14,541 nt of DNA, taken from contig JBKJUK010000146.1 in NCBI GenBank assembly GCA_046590705.1, forward strand, positions 1 to 14,541. The letters run 5' to 3'. The notes beneath the pieces are model-generated. The model ran no database searches. It saw nothing but the letters and a program-made list of their open reading frames with translations, and was not told where the DNA came from. The position numbers and the translations under genes are program-made. Below are positions 6,421 through 14,523 of the stretch, piece by piece. Within the stretch, counting starts at the first letter, position 1. The number at the start of each line of letters is the position of its first letter. This stretch comes from JBKJUK01 sp046590705 (lineage in GTDB: Bacteria > Acidobacteriota > Thermoanaerobaculia > Gp7-AA8).

Positions 6421-9384
6421 ATGCGAGAGCGGCTGGGATCGATCCAGCGTGTCAACCGCTATGAACGTCGGGAACTGGCCATTCTCCGCGCGCAGAAAGA
6501 CGCCATGCGGGATGGGATTCTGGTCATCGCCTCCTCTGGACGCATCATCTCCTGGAACCGCCGCTTCCTCGAGCTGTGGAATCTCGAAGAGAACGAAGTG
6601 CGGAATGGAACCGATGATGATTTCTTCGGCTGGGTATCCAGACGAGCGCTCACGGAATCCGAATTCGCCGAGGAGATTTCGCAGCTCGGATTCACCGGCG
6701 ACGACGATCAGATCAGTTATCTGATCGCGCTCAAGGACGGCCGCACGATTTCGACTCTGACCACACCGGTGCGCAGCAGAGACGGATCGATCGAAGCGAC
6801 GGCGTGGCACTTTCGCGAAACCACAGAATCCCGGCGATCGGAACTACTACAGTCCGCTCTTTTCCGGATCGCGGAAGTCACGAGGTCTGCCAGCAATCTC
6901 CAGGAGCTCTACGCTCTCATACACGGCATCGTCGGCGAGTTGATGGATGCCACGAACTTCTTCATCGCCATTCTCGACGAGTCGCGTGAACGAATCATCT
7001 TTCCTTACTTCGTCGATCACTTTGACGCACATGCTCCAGCCATGGCCTCCGATCAGGGACTGACCGGCTACGTCCTGCGGACCGGCGAAGCGCTGCTGGC
7101 GACTCCCGAGACGTTCGACTCGCTTTTTGAGCGGGGACTGGTGAATCAGGTCGGATCGGATTCTGTGGACTGGCTCGGAGTTCCTCTCTCTTCGGGCTCG
7201 AGAGTCTACGGCGTGCTTGGTGTGCAGAGCTACAGTACGGCAATCCGGTACGGAGAGACCGATAAAGACATTCTGCTCTTCGTCTCGCAACATGTCTCGA
7301 GTGCAATCGAGCACAAGCAGAAAGAGGACGCTCTGCGCGAGAGCGAAACCCGCTACCGTCAGATGTTCGAAAACAACCGTGCCATCAAGTTGCTCATCGA
7401 TCCGCAGGACGGAAGCATCCTCGATGCAAACATCGCCGCTTGCGAGTTCTACGGCTACTCCCGGGCCGACCTCGGCTCGATGTCGATCGGAGAGATCAAT
7501 GTCCTCACGCCCGACGAACTGCGCGCTGAGCTCGCGGATGCCGCCTCTCAACAGAAGAGCTACTTCCGCTTTCGTCACCGACTCAAGTCTGGTGAAATCA
7601 GGGACGTCGAGGTTCACTCCGGTCCGATCGACGTTCGCGGGCGACCCATTCTGTATTCGATCGTGCATGACGTCACTGAACGGCGACGTTACGAAGAGAC
7701 CATGCGTACTCAGGCCGCAGCCATGCAGGCCTCCATCGACGGGATCGCAATTCTCGACAGCGACGGTAACTTCACATACGTCAACGAGGCCTTCGTTCGT
7801 CTGTACAGCTACCCTTCGGCGGCGGATCTCATCGGCCGCAGCTGGACGCACGTTCATGGGTCGGGCGAAGTCAGGCGCTTTCTTCGCGACATCAGACCCC
7901 GTCTGATCAACGACGGACGGTGGCGCGGACACGCTTCGGGTAAGGCCGTCAATGGAAACCTCTTCCCCGAGGAAATCTCGCTGACTCTGATCGAGAATGG
8001 CGGAACGATTTGTGTCGCACGCGACGTGACTGAACGCACGCACGCGGAAGAACAGATTCGTCATCTCGCTTACCACGATGCGCTCACCGGTCTGCCGAAC
8101 CGTTTACTTTTCAAGGACAGGCTGAGTGTGGCCATCGCTCGAGCGCAGAGAGATGGAACGCACCTGGCGGTTTTGTTTCTCGACCTCGACCGCTTCAAGA
8201 TCATCAACGATTCTCTCGGACACTCCAGCGGCGACGAACTGCTGCAGTCCGTGGCCGCACGCGTCCTGCGCTGCATGCGCGAGAGCGATACGGTAGCTCG
8301 GCTCGGCGGAGACGAATTCACCATCCTGGTCACGAATCTCGTCGACACGCATCACGCGACCCGGATTGCGCAGAACCTGCTCGCTGCGGTTCGTCAGCCA
8401 TTCATCCTGGGCGGTCGCGAGCTATTCGTGACGACCAGTATCGGAATCAGTCTCTTTCCCGACGACGGCGCAGACGCCGAGAGCCTGATCAAGGGTGCTG
8501 ACACGGCCATGTATCAGGCCAAGGGTGGCGGGCGAGACAAGTATGAGATCGCCAACGATACGATCAGCTCGCGGGCACGCGAGCGACTCAGCCTCGAGAA
8601 CGGCCTGCGTAGAGCGATTACGAATGAAGAATTCGTACTTCACTACCAGCCCATTTACGACTTCCGAACGGGGCGCATTCACGGAATGGAAGCGTTGATT
8701 CGGTGGCAGCATCCGGACAACGGTCTGATTTCTCCCGCCGTTTTCATCCCGCTCGCAGAAACTACCGGACTGATGATTCCCATCGGCGCGTGGACGCTTC
8801 ATGCAGCCACAATGCAGGCTCGCGCCTGGCACGAAGCCGGATTCCGTGACCTGACCTTAGCCGTCAACATCTCCGTCACTCAGTTGCAGCATCCAGATCT
8901 GGTCGATACCGTTCGTTCCGCACTCAGCGCCAGCGGCCTCAGACCATCACTGCTCGAGCTCGAGATCACCGAGAGCAGTGCCATGGAGAACCCCGACCTG
9001 ACCATCGATACACTCGATCGACTCAAGAGCCTCGGAATTCGCATCTCCCTCGATGACTTTGGCATCGGCTACTCGTCCCTCGGACATCTCAAGCGCCTGC
9101 CGATCGATACCCTGAAAATCGATCAGTCCTTTGTCAGGGACACCACCACCGACAGTGACACTGCCTCCATCGTCGCGGCCATCATCGCCATGGGACACAA
9201 GTTGCGTCTCGATGTCATTGCTGAAGGAGTCGAAACGGAATCGCAGCGGGTGTTCCTGCAGGAACATCTGTGCGATCGGATGCAGGGATTTCTGCTCTGC
9301 AAACCGCTGGGAGCTGCCGACTTCGAACAGTTGTTGCTCAGTCACAACCAGCATTTCCAGCAGTGGCAACTCGTCGCGAGTTGA
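6421..9384 (+). CDS. PAS-GAF-PAS-PAS-GGDEF-EAL cyclic-di-GMP synthase/phosphodiesterase
   Basis: A 987-residue soluble sensor enzyme without membrane segments. From ATG 6421 the order is PAS about 29-135, GAF about 141-296, PAS about 307-421, PAS about 428-537, GGDEF about 547-710, EAL about 730-975. The diguanylate cyclase site is canonical (GGDEF 629-633), with an inhibitory I-site RESD (620-623) exactly five residues before it. The phosphodiesterase site is also complete: EAL 757-759, Asn816, Glu848 in LEITES, Asp878-Asp879 in DDFGIGYSS, Lys899, and Glu935 in AEGVE. Both activities are therefore possible, with sensory input choosing between them. Ligands are unknown; no cysteine pair or heme motif stands out. 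The frame is open from a TTG at 6211, and ATG 6343 is a further option. The 6211-6420 stretch is Arg/Pro-rich, uses rarer codons and covers a promoter-like site and a hairpin, so I favour 6421, though its ribosome binding site is weak. Confidence 0.9.
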   Translation: MRERLGSIQRVNRYERRELAILRAQKDAMRDGILVIASSGRIISWNRRFLELWNLEENEVRNGTDDDFFGWVSRRALTESEFAEEISQLGFTGDDDQISYLIALKDGRTISTLTTPVRSRDGSIEATAWHFRETTESRRSELLQSALFRIAEVTRSASNLQELYALIHGIVGELMDATNFFIAILDESRERIIFPYFVDHFDAHAPAMASDQGLTGYVLRTGEALLATPETFDSLFERGLVNQVGSDSVDWLGVPLSSGSRVYGVLGVQSYSTAIRYGETDKDILLFVSQHVSSAIEHKQKEDALRESETRYRQMFENNRAIKLLIDPQDGSILDANIAACEFYGYSRADLGSMSIGEINVLTPDELRAELADAASQQKSYFRFRHRLKSGEIRDVEVHSGPIDVRGRPILYSIVHDVTERRRYEETMRTQAAAMQASIDGIAILDSDGNFTYVNEAFVRLYSYPSAADLIGRSWTHVHGSGEVRRFLRDIRPRLINDGRWRGHASGKAVNGNLFPEEISLTLIENGGTICVARDVTERTHAEEQIRHLAYHDALTGLPNRLLFKDRLSVAIARAQRDGTHLAVLFLDLDRFKIINDSLGHSSGDELLQSVAARVLRCMRESDTVARLGGDEFTILVTNLVDTHHATRIAQNLLAAVRQPFILGGRELFVTTSIGISLFPDDGADAESLIKGADTAMYQAKGGGRDKYEIANDTISSRARERLSLENGLRRAITNEEFVLHYQPIYDFRTGRIHGMEALIRWQHPDNGLISPAVFIPLAETTGLMIPIGAWTLHAATMQARAWHEAGFRDLTLAVNISVTQLQHPDLVDTVRSALSASGLRPSLLELEITESSAMENPDLTIDTLDRLKSLGIRISLDDFGIGYSSLGHLKRLPIDTLKIDQSFVRDTTTDSDTASIVAAIIAMGHKLRLDVIAEGVETESQRVFLQEHLCDRMQGFLLCKPLGAADFEQLLLSHNQHFQQWQLVAS

Positions 9385-9449
9385 TTCGCCAACCGAGCGC
9401 AGACTGCCGCTACACGTTTTGAGATCCCCACCTGACTACACCCCGCGGC

Positions 9450-9625
9450 GTCATTCCGATGAGCTGCGCGATCCGCGGTCTTGCGCAGGCGTGCCTGCGA
9501 AGAGGAATCTCCGTTCCGCGCGGACGCGGTCGATCGGAACGAACATCGCGGCGCGGACCGGAGATTCCTCTTCGCGTGGTACAACGCGAAGGCGCTCGGC
9601 GGAACTTCGCGCTCATCGGAATGAC
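9450..9625. repeat. 176-bp nested inverted repeat (GTCATTCCGA-type element)
   Basis: The outer arms GTCATTCCGATGAGC (9450-9464) and GCTCATCGGAATGAC (9611-9625) are perfect 15-bp inverted repeats. Inner arms GCGAAGAGGAATCTCCG (9497-9513) and its exact complement (9559-9575) form a 17-bp stem around 45 bp of GC-rich loop. The segments between the arms pair only partly. I recall the GTCATTCCGA...GAGGAATCTC motif as a common non-coding repeat in several environmental phyla. It occupies most of the gap between the convergent GGDEF-EAL and DUF2277 genes, with no transposase and no clear target duplication. A folded transcript could end transcription from either side. Confidence 0.8.
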
Positions 9626-9682
9626 AGTCCAGCGAGCAGATCTGTTGCCGCCCGAGCGAGACTGAGACTGTCCAGACTCACG

Positions 9683-9949
9683 TCAGCCAAATCTGACTGC
9701 GTTCTTCTCACGGGCCTTCTGCGCCTCGACCTCGCGGTCCTTAGGTTCGGCGGTGGTGCTCAGCGATTCAAACAGCGTCTGAGCGACACGGGCAACATCC
9801 TGCACGGCCCGATTAAATGCCGCCTCATTTGCCTTCGACGGCTTGTTGAAGCCGCTCAGCTTGCGAACGAACTGCAGTGAAGCGTCATGCACTTCCTCCA
9901 CAGTTGCGGGCGGATCGAAGTTGAAAAGCGTCTTGATGTTCCTGCACAT
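9683..9949 (-). CDS. DUF2277 family protein
   Basis: An 88-residue protein beginning MCRNIKTLFNFDPPAT, the hallmark of DUF2277, followed by an ASLQFVRKLSGFNKPSKANEAAF segment and an Arg/Glu/Lys-rich C-terminus ending REKNAVRFG. It is full length for the family, probably all-helical and cytoplasmic, with no signal sequence. The function is unknown. ATG 9949 has GGAGG nine bases upstream. It is the last gene of the receptor-lipoprotein-DinB cluster, 19 bp after the DinB stop codon, so it is most likely co-transcribed. Family members often contain the same conserved Cys2-Arg3-Asn4 start, which suggests a functional N-terminus (inference). Confidence 0.85.
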   Translation of the reverse strand: MCRNIKTLFNFDPPATVEEVHDASLQFVRKLSGFNKPSKANEAAFNRAVQDVARVAQTLFESLSTTAEPKDREVEAQKAREKNAVRFG

Positions 9950-9968
9950 GGAAGATCCTCCAACGGTC

Positions 9969-10508
9969 CTAAGGCTTTTTTTCCTTGTCAGGATTCGCGT
10001 TGTAGCTTGCCGATGCTCCTTTCGGAATACTGATCCACTCCCACTTCCCCTCTGTGGACATCAGTCTCGCCAGAAGCACAATCTGACCAACGTGGTACGC
10101 GACGTGAGCTGAGGATCGGGAAAGCGCCTCCTGAACCGAGAGAGGAATCTTCCTGATTTCCACCGTGCGTTCGAGCTGGTCGACTGACAGATTGTCCAGT
10201 GTGTCGTCGAGCGTTCTCCAGGCCTCATTCCACATAGCCATCAACTCATTTTTCGAAAACACACCGACGAATTCGGAGTCCCTGTCACGCCACGGCTTCT
10301 CCCCATCTTCAGTGAGAAAGTTCGTGAAGCGTGACTGTAGATTTCCGCTGAGGTGCCTGATCAGATTTGCGACCGAATTGGTCTCGGGAGCCAGCACCTT
10401 ATTCAGACACTCCTCATCGAGTTGCGCGATGGCTTTCTCGGCGATGCTTCTATATCGGTGAAACTCGCCCGCGGCGGCGTCGAGTGCGTTCAATCCAGAC
10501 TCCCTCAT
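9969..10508 (-). CDS. DinB-like protein, DUF1572 family
   Basis: A 179-residue protein of the DinB/YfiT four-helix-bundle superfamily. It has the three-histidine metal site expected of the fold: His52 in LIRHLSGN, and His135 and His139 in AHVAYHVGQI. The segments SRFTNFLTEDGEKPWRDRDSEF and SIPKGAS match DUF1572 as I recall it. DinB-fold proteins include thiol-dependent transferases, but most, including DUF1572, have no assigned substrate. It is probably cytoplasmic. The start ATG overlaps the lipoprotein gene's stop as ATGA (10505-10508), with GGAACG just upstream, so translational coupling is likely. The downstream neighbour DUF2277 is 19 bp away. The Lys-rich end (DKEKKP) is normal for a family tail. 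Confidence 0.85.
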   Translation of the reverse strand: MRESGLNALDAAAGEFHRYRSIAEKAIAQLDEECLNKVLAPETNSVANLIRHLSGNLQSRFTNFLTEDGEKPWRDRDSEFVGVFSKNELMAMWNEAWRTLDDTLDNLSVDQLERTVEIRKIPLSVQEALSRSSAHVAYHVGQIVLLARLMSTEGKWEWISIPKGASASYNANPDKEKKP

Positions 10509-11083
10509 TTCGTTCCGATGTCCGGCACCACGCCAGTCCCCTTACGAAAATACTCAGTGACCTGCCCAACGACGATTCCGAACTTGCGAATCACGACCCG
10601 ATTCAGCAAAGTCTCGCCGTCGTCGAGCAGATACATCCAATGCTGCATCCGAACCCGGCTCAGTGGATTTCCGGGTCGCAGTTCCAGCATGTACTCCCAA
10701 TGAAAAGAATTACCGGAGGCGATACCAACCGCAGCACCAATCACGCCGTCAGCCGTAGCGGAGTAGCGGCCTTCCTCCCGCCTGCGGAATCTCCAGACGC
10801 GCTCGAGGGTGCGTCCATCCGCGAAGGTGAAGTCCTGCGTCAAAACCATCTCCTGACCTTCTCTCTGGCCGAAAAGTGTGGCGCGCAGCTGTGTCCGAGG
10901 CGCGCCGGAACGCGTTTCGATCACACCCCAGGAACGAACCGGGCCTTCGAAGTACTTATCCGGTTCCAACTTCGGCGACGCTTTCGCAAAGTCACCCGGT
11001 TGAAGGCTCGCGCAACTCGGGAGCAACAAACCACAAAGCAACAGAAAAGTAGAACGAGTCAGCAGCAGGCATATGGCTTTCAT
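10505..11083 (-). CDS. DUF3833-like outer-membrane or periplasmic lipoprotein
   Basis: A 192-residue protein with a short basic N-terminus, a hydrophobic stretch (LLLTRSTFLLLCGLLL) and a lipobox LPSC, giving lipidated Cys24; Ala and Ser follow, so outer-membrane sorting is plausible. The mature part has KYFEGPVRSWGVIETRSG, FGQREGQEMVLTQDFTFADG, RTLERVWRF, GNSFHWEYMLEL and KFGIVVGQVTEYFRKG, matching the DUF3833 beta-rich family as I remember it (function unknown). The frame extends to a GTG at 11140, but ATG 11083 (MKAICLLL) with GGGAACGGA upstream puts the signal peptide at the N-terminus, so I prefer it. It lies 65 bp downstream of the TonB-dependent receptor gene and overlaps the DinB gene by 4 nt. 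Confidence 0.8.
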   Translation of the reverse strand: MKAICLLLTRSTFLLLCGLLLPSCASLQPGDFAKASPKLEPDKYFEGPVRSWGVIETRSGAPRTQLRATLFGQREGQEMVLTQDFTFADGRTLERVWRFRRREEGRYSATADGVIGAAVGIASGNSFHWEYMLELRPGNPLSRVRMQHWMYLLDDGETLLNRVVIRKFGIVVGQVTEYFRKGTGVVPDIGTK

Positions 11084-11148
11084 TCCGTTCCCGATGGGAG
11101 AAAGTTGGAACACGCCAGGGATTTTTCGGGCTTTCGTCACGCCAGCGA

Positions 11149-13452
11149 TCAGTACCTCACGATGAGTTGGATACCGACCATGCGTGGGTCGTTGGTCATA
11201 CCGGTCAGATTGTTGAAGTCAATTCCGTTCTGGACGGTGACTTCATCGGTGAGATTTCGTGAGTAGAGCGCGAGTTCGTAGTTTTTCATCAGATAGCCCA
11301 CGCGAGCGCCAACTTCGAATGAGTCGCTGTGAAACTCCTTCGACTCGTAAAGGAAAAATTGTTTATCACTCGAGTAAGCAGCATCGATGGATGCCACCAC
11401 CACTCCAGCGGCGACCGGCTTGCGGTAATCGAAGATACCGTTGAGGATCACCTCGGGTGCGTGTGGCAGTGAGTTGCCGTCGACGAAGACCAATCCGCCC
11501 GCGACCCGATTGGTCACCGTGCATCCGCCACCGCACGGCCCTACCGTCAGATTCCGATCCCTGATTTCGGTATTGTTGTAGCTGGCTCCAAGCGTCAACA
11601 GCGAGCTGACAGTTGGTGCGTAGTTGATGTCAGCCTCGACACCCCATCCCCTGGTCTTGTCGGCATTCAGCAGAGTCGAGACGTTGAACTGTCCGCCGAC
11701 CGCAGTGACCTGCTGTCCATCGACTTCATACATGAAGAGCGTTGTGTTCAAACGAAGCGAGCGATCGAGCAGCTCCGACTTGAAACCGACTTCTGCGGAA
11801 AGAATCTCTTCGGTGTCGGCGACGGAGACACCATTGGTGGCAGGGTTCACGCCGCCCGACTGGTCCGGTGCGAAGAGAATGCGCCCCTGAATGCTTGGCG
11901 GACGGAAACCGGTAGCGACCCTGCTGTAAAGATTCACTCTCGGCGTCCAGGCGTAGGTCGCGCTCAGATCCCAGCTGATCGAGTCGTCTTCAGTGCTGGC
12001 TGTGACAGGTCGAACCGTTCGAGTGTTGAAGAACAGCGGCTGCGGACGTTCCGCTGCAAAGTCCTTCTCGTCACGGCTGAAACGTAGACCGCCCTTCAAC
12101 TTCCAGCGGTCCGAAACCTTGTAATCACCCGATCCGAAGATGGCCGTCGAAGTCGTGTCCTGTGTTTGAAACGCGAAGCCTTCCTGCGGATTGCCGGGAG
12201 CGAGCGAACTGTAGCTCCTTGTAAACGCATTCAAATCTTCGGTGAAATGAAAAAGCCCCACGATGAACGCGAACGGTCCCGCCAGATTGCTCGAGTAACG
12301 GACCTCCTGGGTGAACTGGTCGAGGTCAGGGATACCGTCCGCTGACTCGGCAGGAAAGGGGATGAAGCCCGGGCCGAAGGGAGGGGCGAATGACGCACCA
12401 AAACCTCCGTCAATATCGCCGCGACTGAACATCTCCAGCGTCTCGTAGCTGGTGACTGAAGTCAGCACGCCGCCGGTGAAATCGTATTCGAGCTTGGCGA
12501 TCCCGCCCTTTCCATCAATCGTCTGCTGATTCAGGCCATCCTGGAAAACTTTGCGCTGATCAAATCCGGGGACGAGCTTGTTCGACCCTTTCTTCAGAAT
12601 GTTTGCGCGAAAGATTCGCGCAGTGCCGTCGACGTCCCATCCATGAAGATTGAAGAGAGCACTGAATCGGCTGTTGGGCTCCCAGAGCAACTGCAGGCGA
12701 AAGGCGTTGTTGTCATAGCCGCCCAGAGAGTCTTCTCCGCGCGGGAATCCGTTGTCGACCCAGTCATCCTGCGACTGCAGAAGAAATGAGAATCGTCCGC
12801 TGAGAGTTTGCGTCAGACCGCCGCCGATCGCACCTTTGAGCTCCGAGGTGTCGAAGGTTCCATACGAAGCTTCTGCGGTGGCCTCGAAACGCTGTGACGG
12901 CTTGCGCGATTCGAATTTCACGATTCCGGCCGGCGTGTTCCGTCCGAAGAGAGTCCCCTGCGGACCGCGAAGAACTTCGATGCGGTCGATGTCCCAGACC
13001 GGCATCCCTTTCAGAACTGCGTTTTCGAGAACCTGCTCGTCGTAGATCATCGAGACCGGCTGCGAGGCGTTGAGATCGAAATCAGTGTTGCCAAGTCCGC
13101 GGATGTAGAACCGAGGAAAGGCCCGGCCGAAGGAAGATTCAATGAGCAGACTCGGTACACGTCCGGAAAGCGCTTTGATATCCGCGCCGCCTGACGTGAG
13201 CAGTTCCACCGCTTCCTGACTCACTGTGGACACTGCAACCGGCACGTCGATCACATCCTCTGCCCGTTTCTGTGCAGTGACCTCGATCGATTCGAGCAGC
13301 GGCTCATCGTCTTCCGTTGCCGGGGGTGGGGTCGGTGGAGGGACCTGTTGAGGTGCGGTTACCACCGCCGGAGTTTCCTGCGCGGCCGCGGTTCCGCACA
13401 CGACGATCATTGCGAATAGCAGAGTGGAAACATATAGACGAGGAAAGGACAT
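11149..13452 (-). CDS. TonB-dependent outer-membrane receptor
   Basis: A 767-residue outer-membrane active transporter. It has a signal peptide with likely cleavage after Ala24 (TAAA/QE), a Pro-rich linker (residues 37-44, PPPTPPP), a TonB-box-like segment ESIEVTAQKR (54-63), then a plug domain with RFYIRGLGN, DIDRIEVLRGPQGTLFGRN and GIVKFESRKP. The 22-strand barrel runs to the C-terminal aromatic residue in QLIVRY. A late loop holds CGGGC, a possible disulfide. The sequence style is that of the large iron-complex-type receptor class, but no substrate can be assigned. ATG 13452 has GGAGG seven bases upstream. It is the first gene of a four-gene cluster. No Fur box, cobalamin or TPP riboswitch is evident in the 232 bp before it. 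Confidence 0.93.
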   Translation of the reverse strand: MSFPRLYVSTLLFAMIVVCGTAAAQETPAVVTAPQQVPPPTPPPATEDDEPLLESIEVTAQKRAEDVIDVPVAVSTVSQEAVELLTSGGADIKALSGRVPSLLIESSFGRAFPRFYIRGLGNTDFDLNASQPVSMIYDEQVLENAVLKGMPVWDIDRIEVLRGPQGTLFGRNTPAGIVKFESRKPSQRFEATAEASYGTFDTSELKGAIGGGLTQTLSGRFSFLLQSQDDWVDNGFPRGEDSLGGYDNNAFRLQLLWEPNSRFSALFNLHGWDVDGTARIFRANILKKGSNKLVPGFDQRKVFQDGLNQQTIDGKGGIAKLEYDFTGGVLTSVTSYETLEMFSRGDIDGGFGASFAPPFGPGFIPFPAESADGIPDLDQFTQEVRYSSNLAGPFAFIVGLFHFTEDLNAFTRSYSSLAPGNPQEGFAFQTQDTTSTAIFGSGDYKVSDRWKLKGGLRFSRDEKDFAAERPQPLFFNTRTVRPVTASTEDDSISWDLSATYAWTPRVNLYSRVATGFRPPSIQGRILFAPDQSGGVNPATNGVSVADTEEILSAEVGFKSELLDRSLRLNTTLFMYEVDGQQVTAVGGQFNVSTLLNADKTRGWGVEADINYAPTVSSLLTLGASYNNTEIRDRNLTVGPCGGGCTVTNRVAGGLVFVDGNSLPHAPEVILNGIFDYRKPVAAGVVVASIDAAYSSDKQFFLYESKEFHSDSFEVGARVGYLMKNYELALYSRNLTDEVTVQNGIDFNNLTGMTNDPRMVGIQLIVRY

Positions 13453-13634
13453 GAACCTACCTCCGAATCGATTTTGGGGATTTCAGTCAGGATAGCAGGA
13501 GTTCAATCTCCACGTTGACCGAACGCTCTTCGCCAGGCCAAAGGCCGACCTCCGCGGCACCTATCCAATCCCTGCATTCCGTTTACGGCGCACCTTGGAT
13601 CACTGTCATCACCAGAAGCGACACCACTCGAACA

Positions 13635-13662
13635 GCACCCGTTCCGCGACGGGCATCGGTGC
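13635..13662. terminator. Possible terminator hairpin after the DUF3253 gene
   Basis: GCACC and GGTGC close an outer stem, with CCCGT-TCCGCG-ACGGG inside; the two stems share bases, so only one may form fully. It lies 23 bp past the DUF3253 stop on the minus strand, but no T-run follows, so it could equally be a leader element. The rest of the 13453-13684 gap (232 bp), which must hold the receptor promoter, shows no strong promoter or other feature to me. Confidence 0.3.
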
Positions 13663-13684
13663 GAGACCCAAGCTAGATGGGGGT

Positions 13685-14260
13685 TCAGTCATCAGGCTCG
13701 TTGGGCCTTCCTGCCGCAGGTCTGGCGATCCGGATCGGACCGGCAAACGCGTTACCGGGATCCAGGATCTTCCGCTTCTGAGTAATCACCACCGCACCTC
13801 GGTCAGCAAGTCGCCGCGCCGCATCTCTGACCTCACCCATATACTTTCGCCAACTGTCAGGCTCGATCTGCCTGGCAATCTCCGATGGGCAGATGGAAGC
13901 GGACGAATCGCGCAGATCGAGAAGAGTCAGGATGGCATTCTCGATCAGTTCAGCCTGTAGGAACCATTCCAGGTATGGCGTGTTCCTTACCAGATGACGG
14001 TTGAAGTCCGGAGCGCCGTCCGTCCACCAGACTGGGCCACGCTCTCCCAGTCCGACTTTCGCTTTCTGAACGTCGCGTCGCGCGGCCCGCTCCGCATCTT
14101 TATCCTTGATTCGCAGCGCATCACGCACGGCCCGTCTGGCGTGCATCAACGACGCGGTGAGTTCAGATCGTTCGCGCTCGCTGAGACTCGGATTCGCAGC
14201 TCGCCAGAGACGCCCGCGAACGATGATGTAGCGTGCGTCAGGAGTGATCATCACGCCCAT
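13685..14260 (-). CDS. DUF3253 winged-helix protein with an extra N-terminal conserved domain
   Basis: A 191-residue cytoplasmic protein of two parts. Residues 1-100 (MITPDARYIIVRGRLWRAANPSLSE, then helical, then GERGPVWWTDGAPDFNRH at 72-89) match a small conserved protein of unknown function that I recall as often standing alone. Residues 104-180 match DUF3253, a winged-helix-like domain with SICPSEIARQI at 122-132 and the wing GAVVITQKRKILDP. The fusion suggests the two parts work together, perhaps binding nucleic acid (inference). Start: ATG 14260 (MGVMITP) or ATG 14251 (MITP); a TTG at 14272 is also in frame. None has a strong ribosome binding site. It is upstream of and co-directional with the receptor gene, but separated by 232 bp and a hairpin. 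Confidence 0.8.
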   Translation of the reverse strand: MGVMITPDARYIIVRGRLWRAANPSLSERERSELTASLMHARRAVRDALRIKDKDAERAARRDVQKAKVGLGERGPVWWTDGAPDFNRHLVRNTPYLEWFLQAELIENAILTLLDLRDSSASICPSEIARQIEPDSWRKYMGEVRDAARRLADRGAVVITQKRKILDPGNAFAGPIRIARPAAGRPNEPDD

Positions 14261-14306
14261 GGTTTCGAACAAGGCAAATTTCGTACCTCGGGCTCATCCG
14301 GGTAGT

Positions 14307-14340
14307 GCGTCATTCCGAGCGCGGAATCAGCGCGTGACGC
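14307..14340. repeat. Short palindromic fragment of the GTCATTCCGA repeat family
   Basis: GCGTCA (14307-14312) and TGACGC (14335-14340) are inverted, enclosing ATTCCG-AGCG-CGGAAT (14312-14327). The GTCATTCCGA core is identical to the outer arm of the 176-bp element at 9450. It lies about 50 bp before the DUF3253 start, so the gene's promoter must overlap or flank it. Confidence 0.6.
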
Positions 14341-14426
14341 CGGTTTTACAAACATGAACGGGTTGCTCCTCGCAGCGAGTAGTCGCCGAGAATCGTAAGT
14401 ATCGCTCCTGCAAGCAACCACACACG

Positions 14427-14523
14427 GAGCCCCGGAGGGGCGGCATCTCTTTAGCCACGGCCGTGAGGCCGTGGACCGCGCATCGCGACGAATTCAAGAG
14501 CCCCGAAGGGGCGGCATCGCGAC
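14427..14523 (+). repeat. Structured palindromic interspersed repeat, copy B
   Basis: Same plan as copy A: hairpin 1 (GCCCC-GGA-GGGGC), linker ending TTTAG, hairpin 2 identical to copy A (CCACGGCCGTGAGGCCGTGG at 14455-14474), a spacer, and hairpin 1' (GCCCC-GAA-GGGGC) followed by GGCATCGCGAC. The spacer after hairpin 2 keeps GACCGC and then diverges from copy A. The remaining bases of the 14341-14541 end region show no gene. Confidence 0.8.

Noticed and set aside
6847..8076. A 409-residue open frame antisense to the GGDEF-EAL gene
   Set aside because: It mirrors a gene with clear PAS, GAF and GGDEF motifs; its own sequence shows no recognisable domain and no start signal. Long antisense frames are common in GC-rich coding DNA.
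9131..9880. A 249-residue plus-strand open frame
   Set aside because: It overlaps the EAL domain, crosses the 176-bp palindrome and runs into DUF2277 on the other strand; composition is Arg/Ser-rich, with no motif.
10367..11266. A 299-residue plus-strand open frame
   Set aside because: It is antisense to the DinB, lipoprotein and receptor genes, all of which have family motifs and ribosome binding sites.
13453..13684. Cobalamin or TPP riboswitch before the TonB-dependent receptor
   Set aside because: No conserved B12-box or thi-box sequence could be found by eye on the minus strand.
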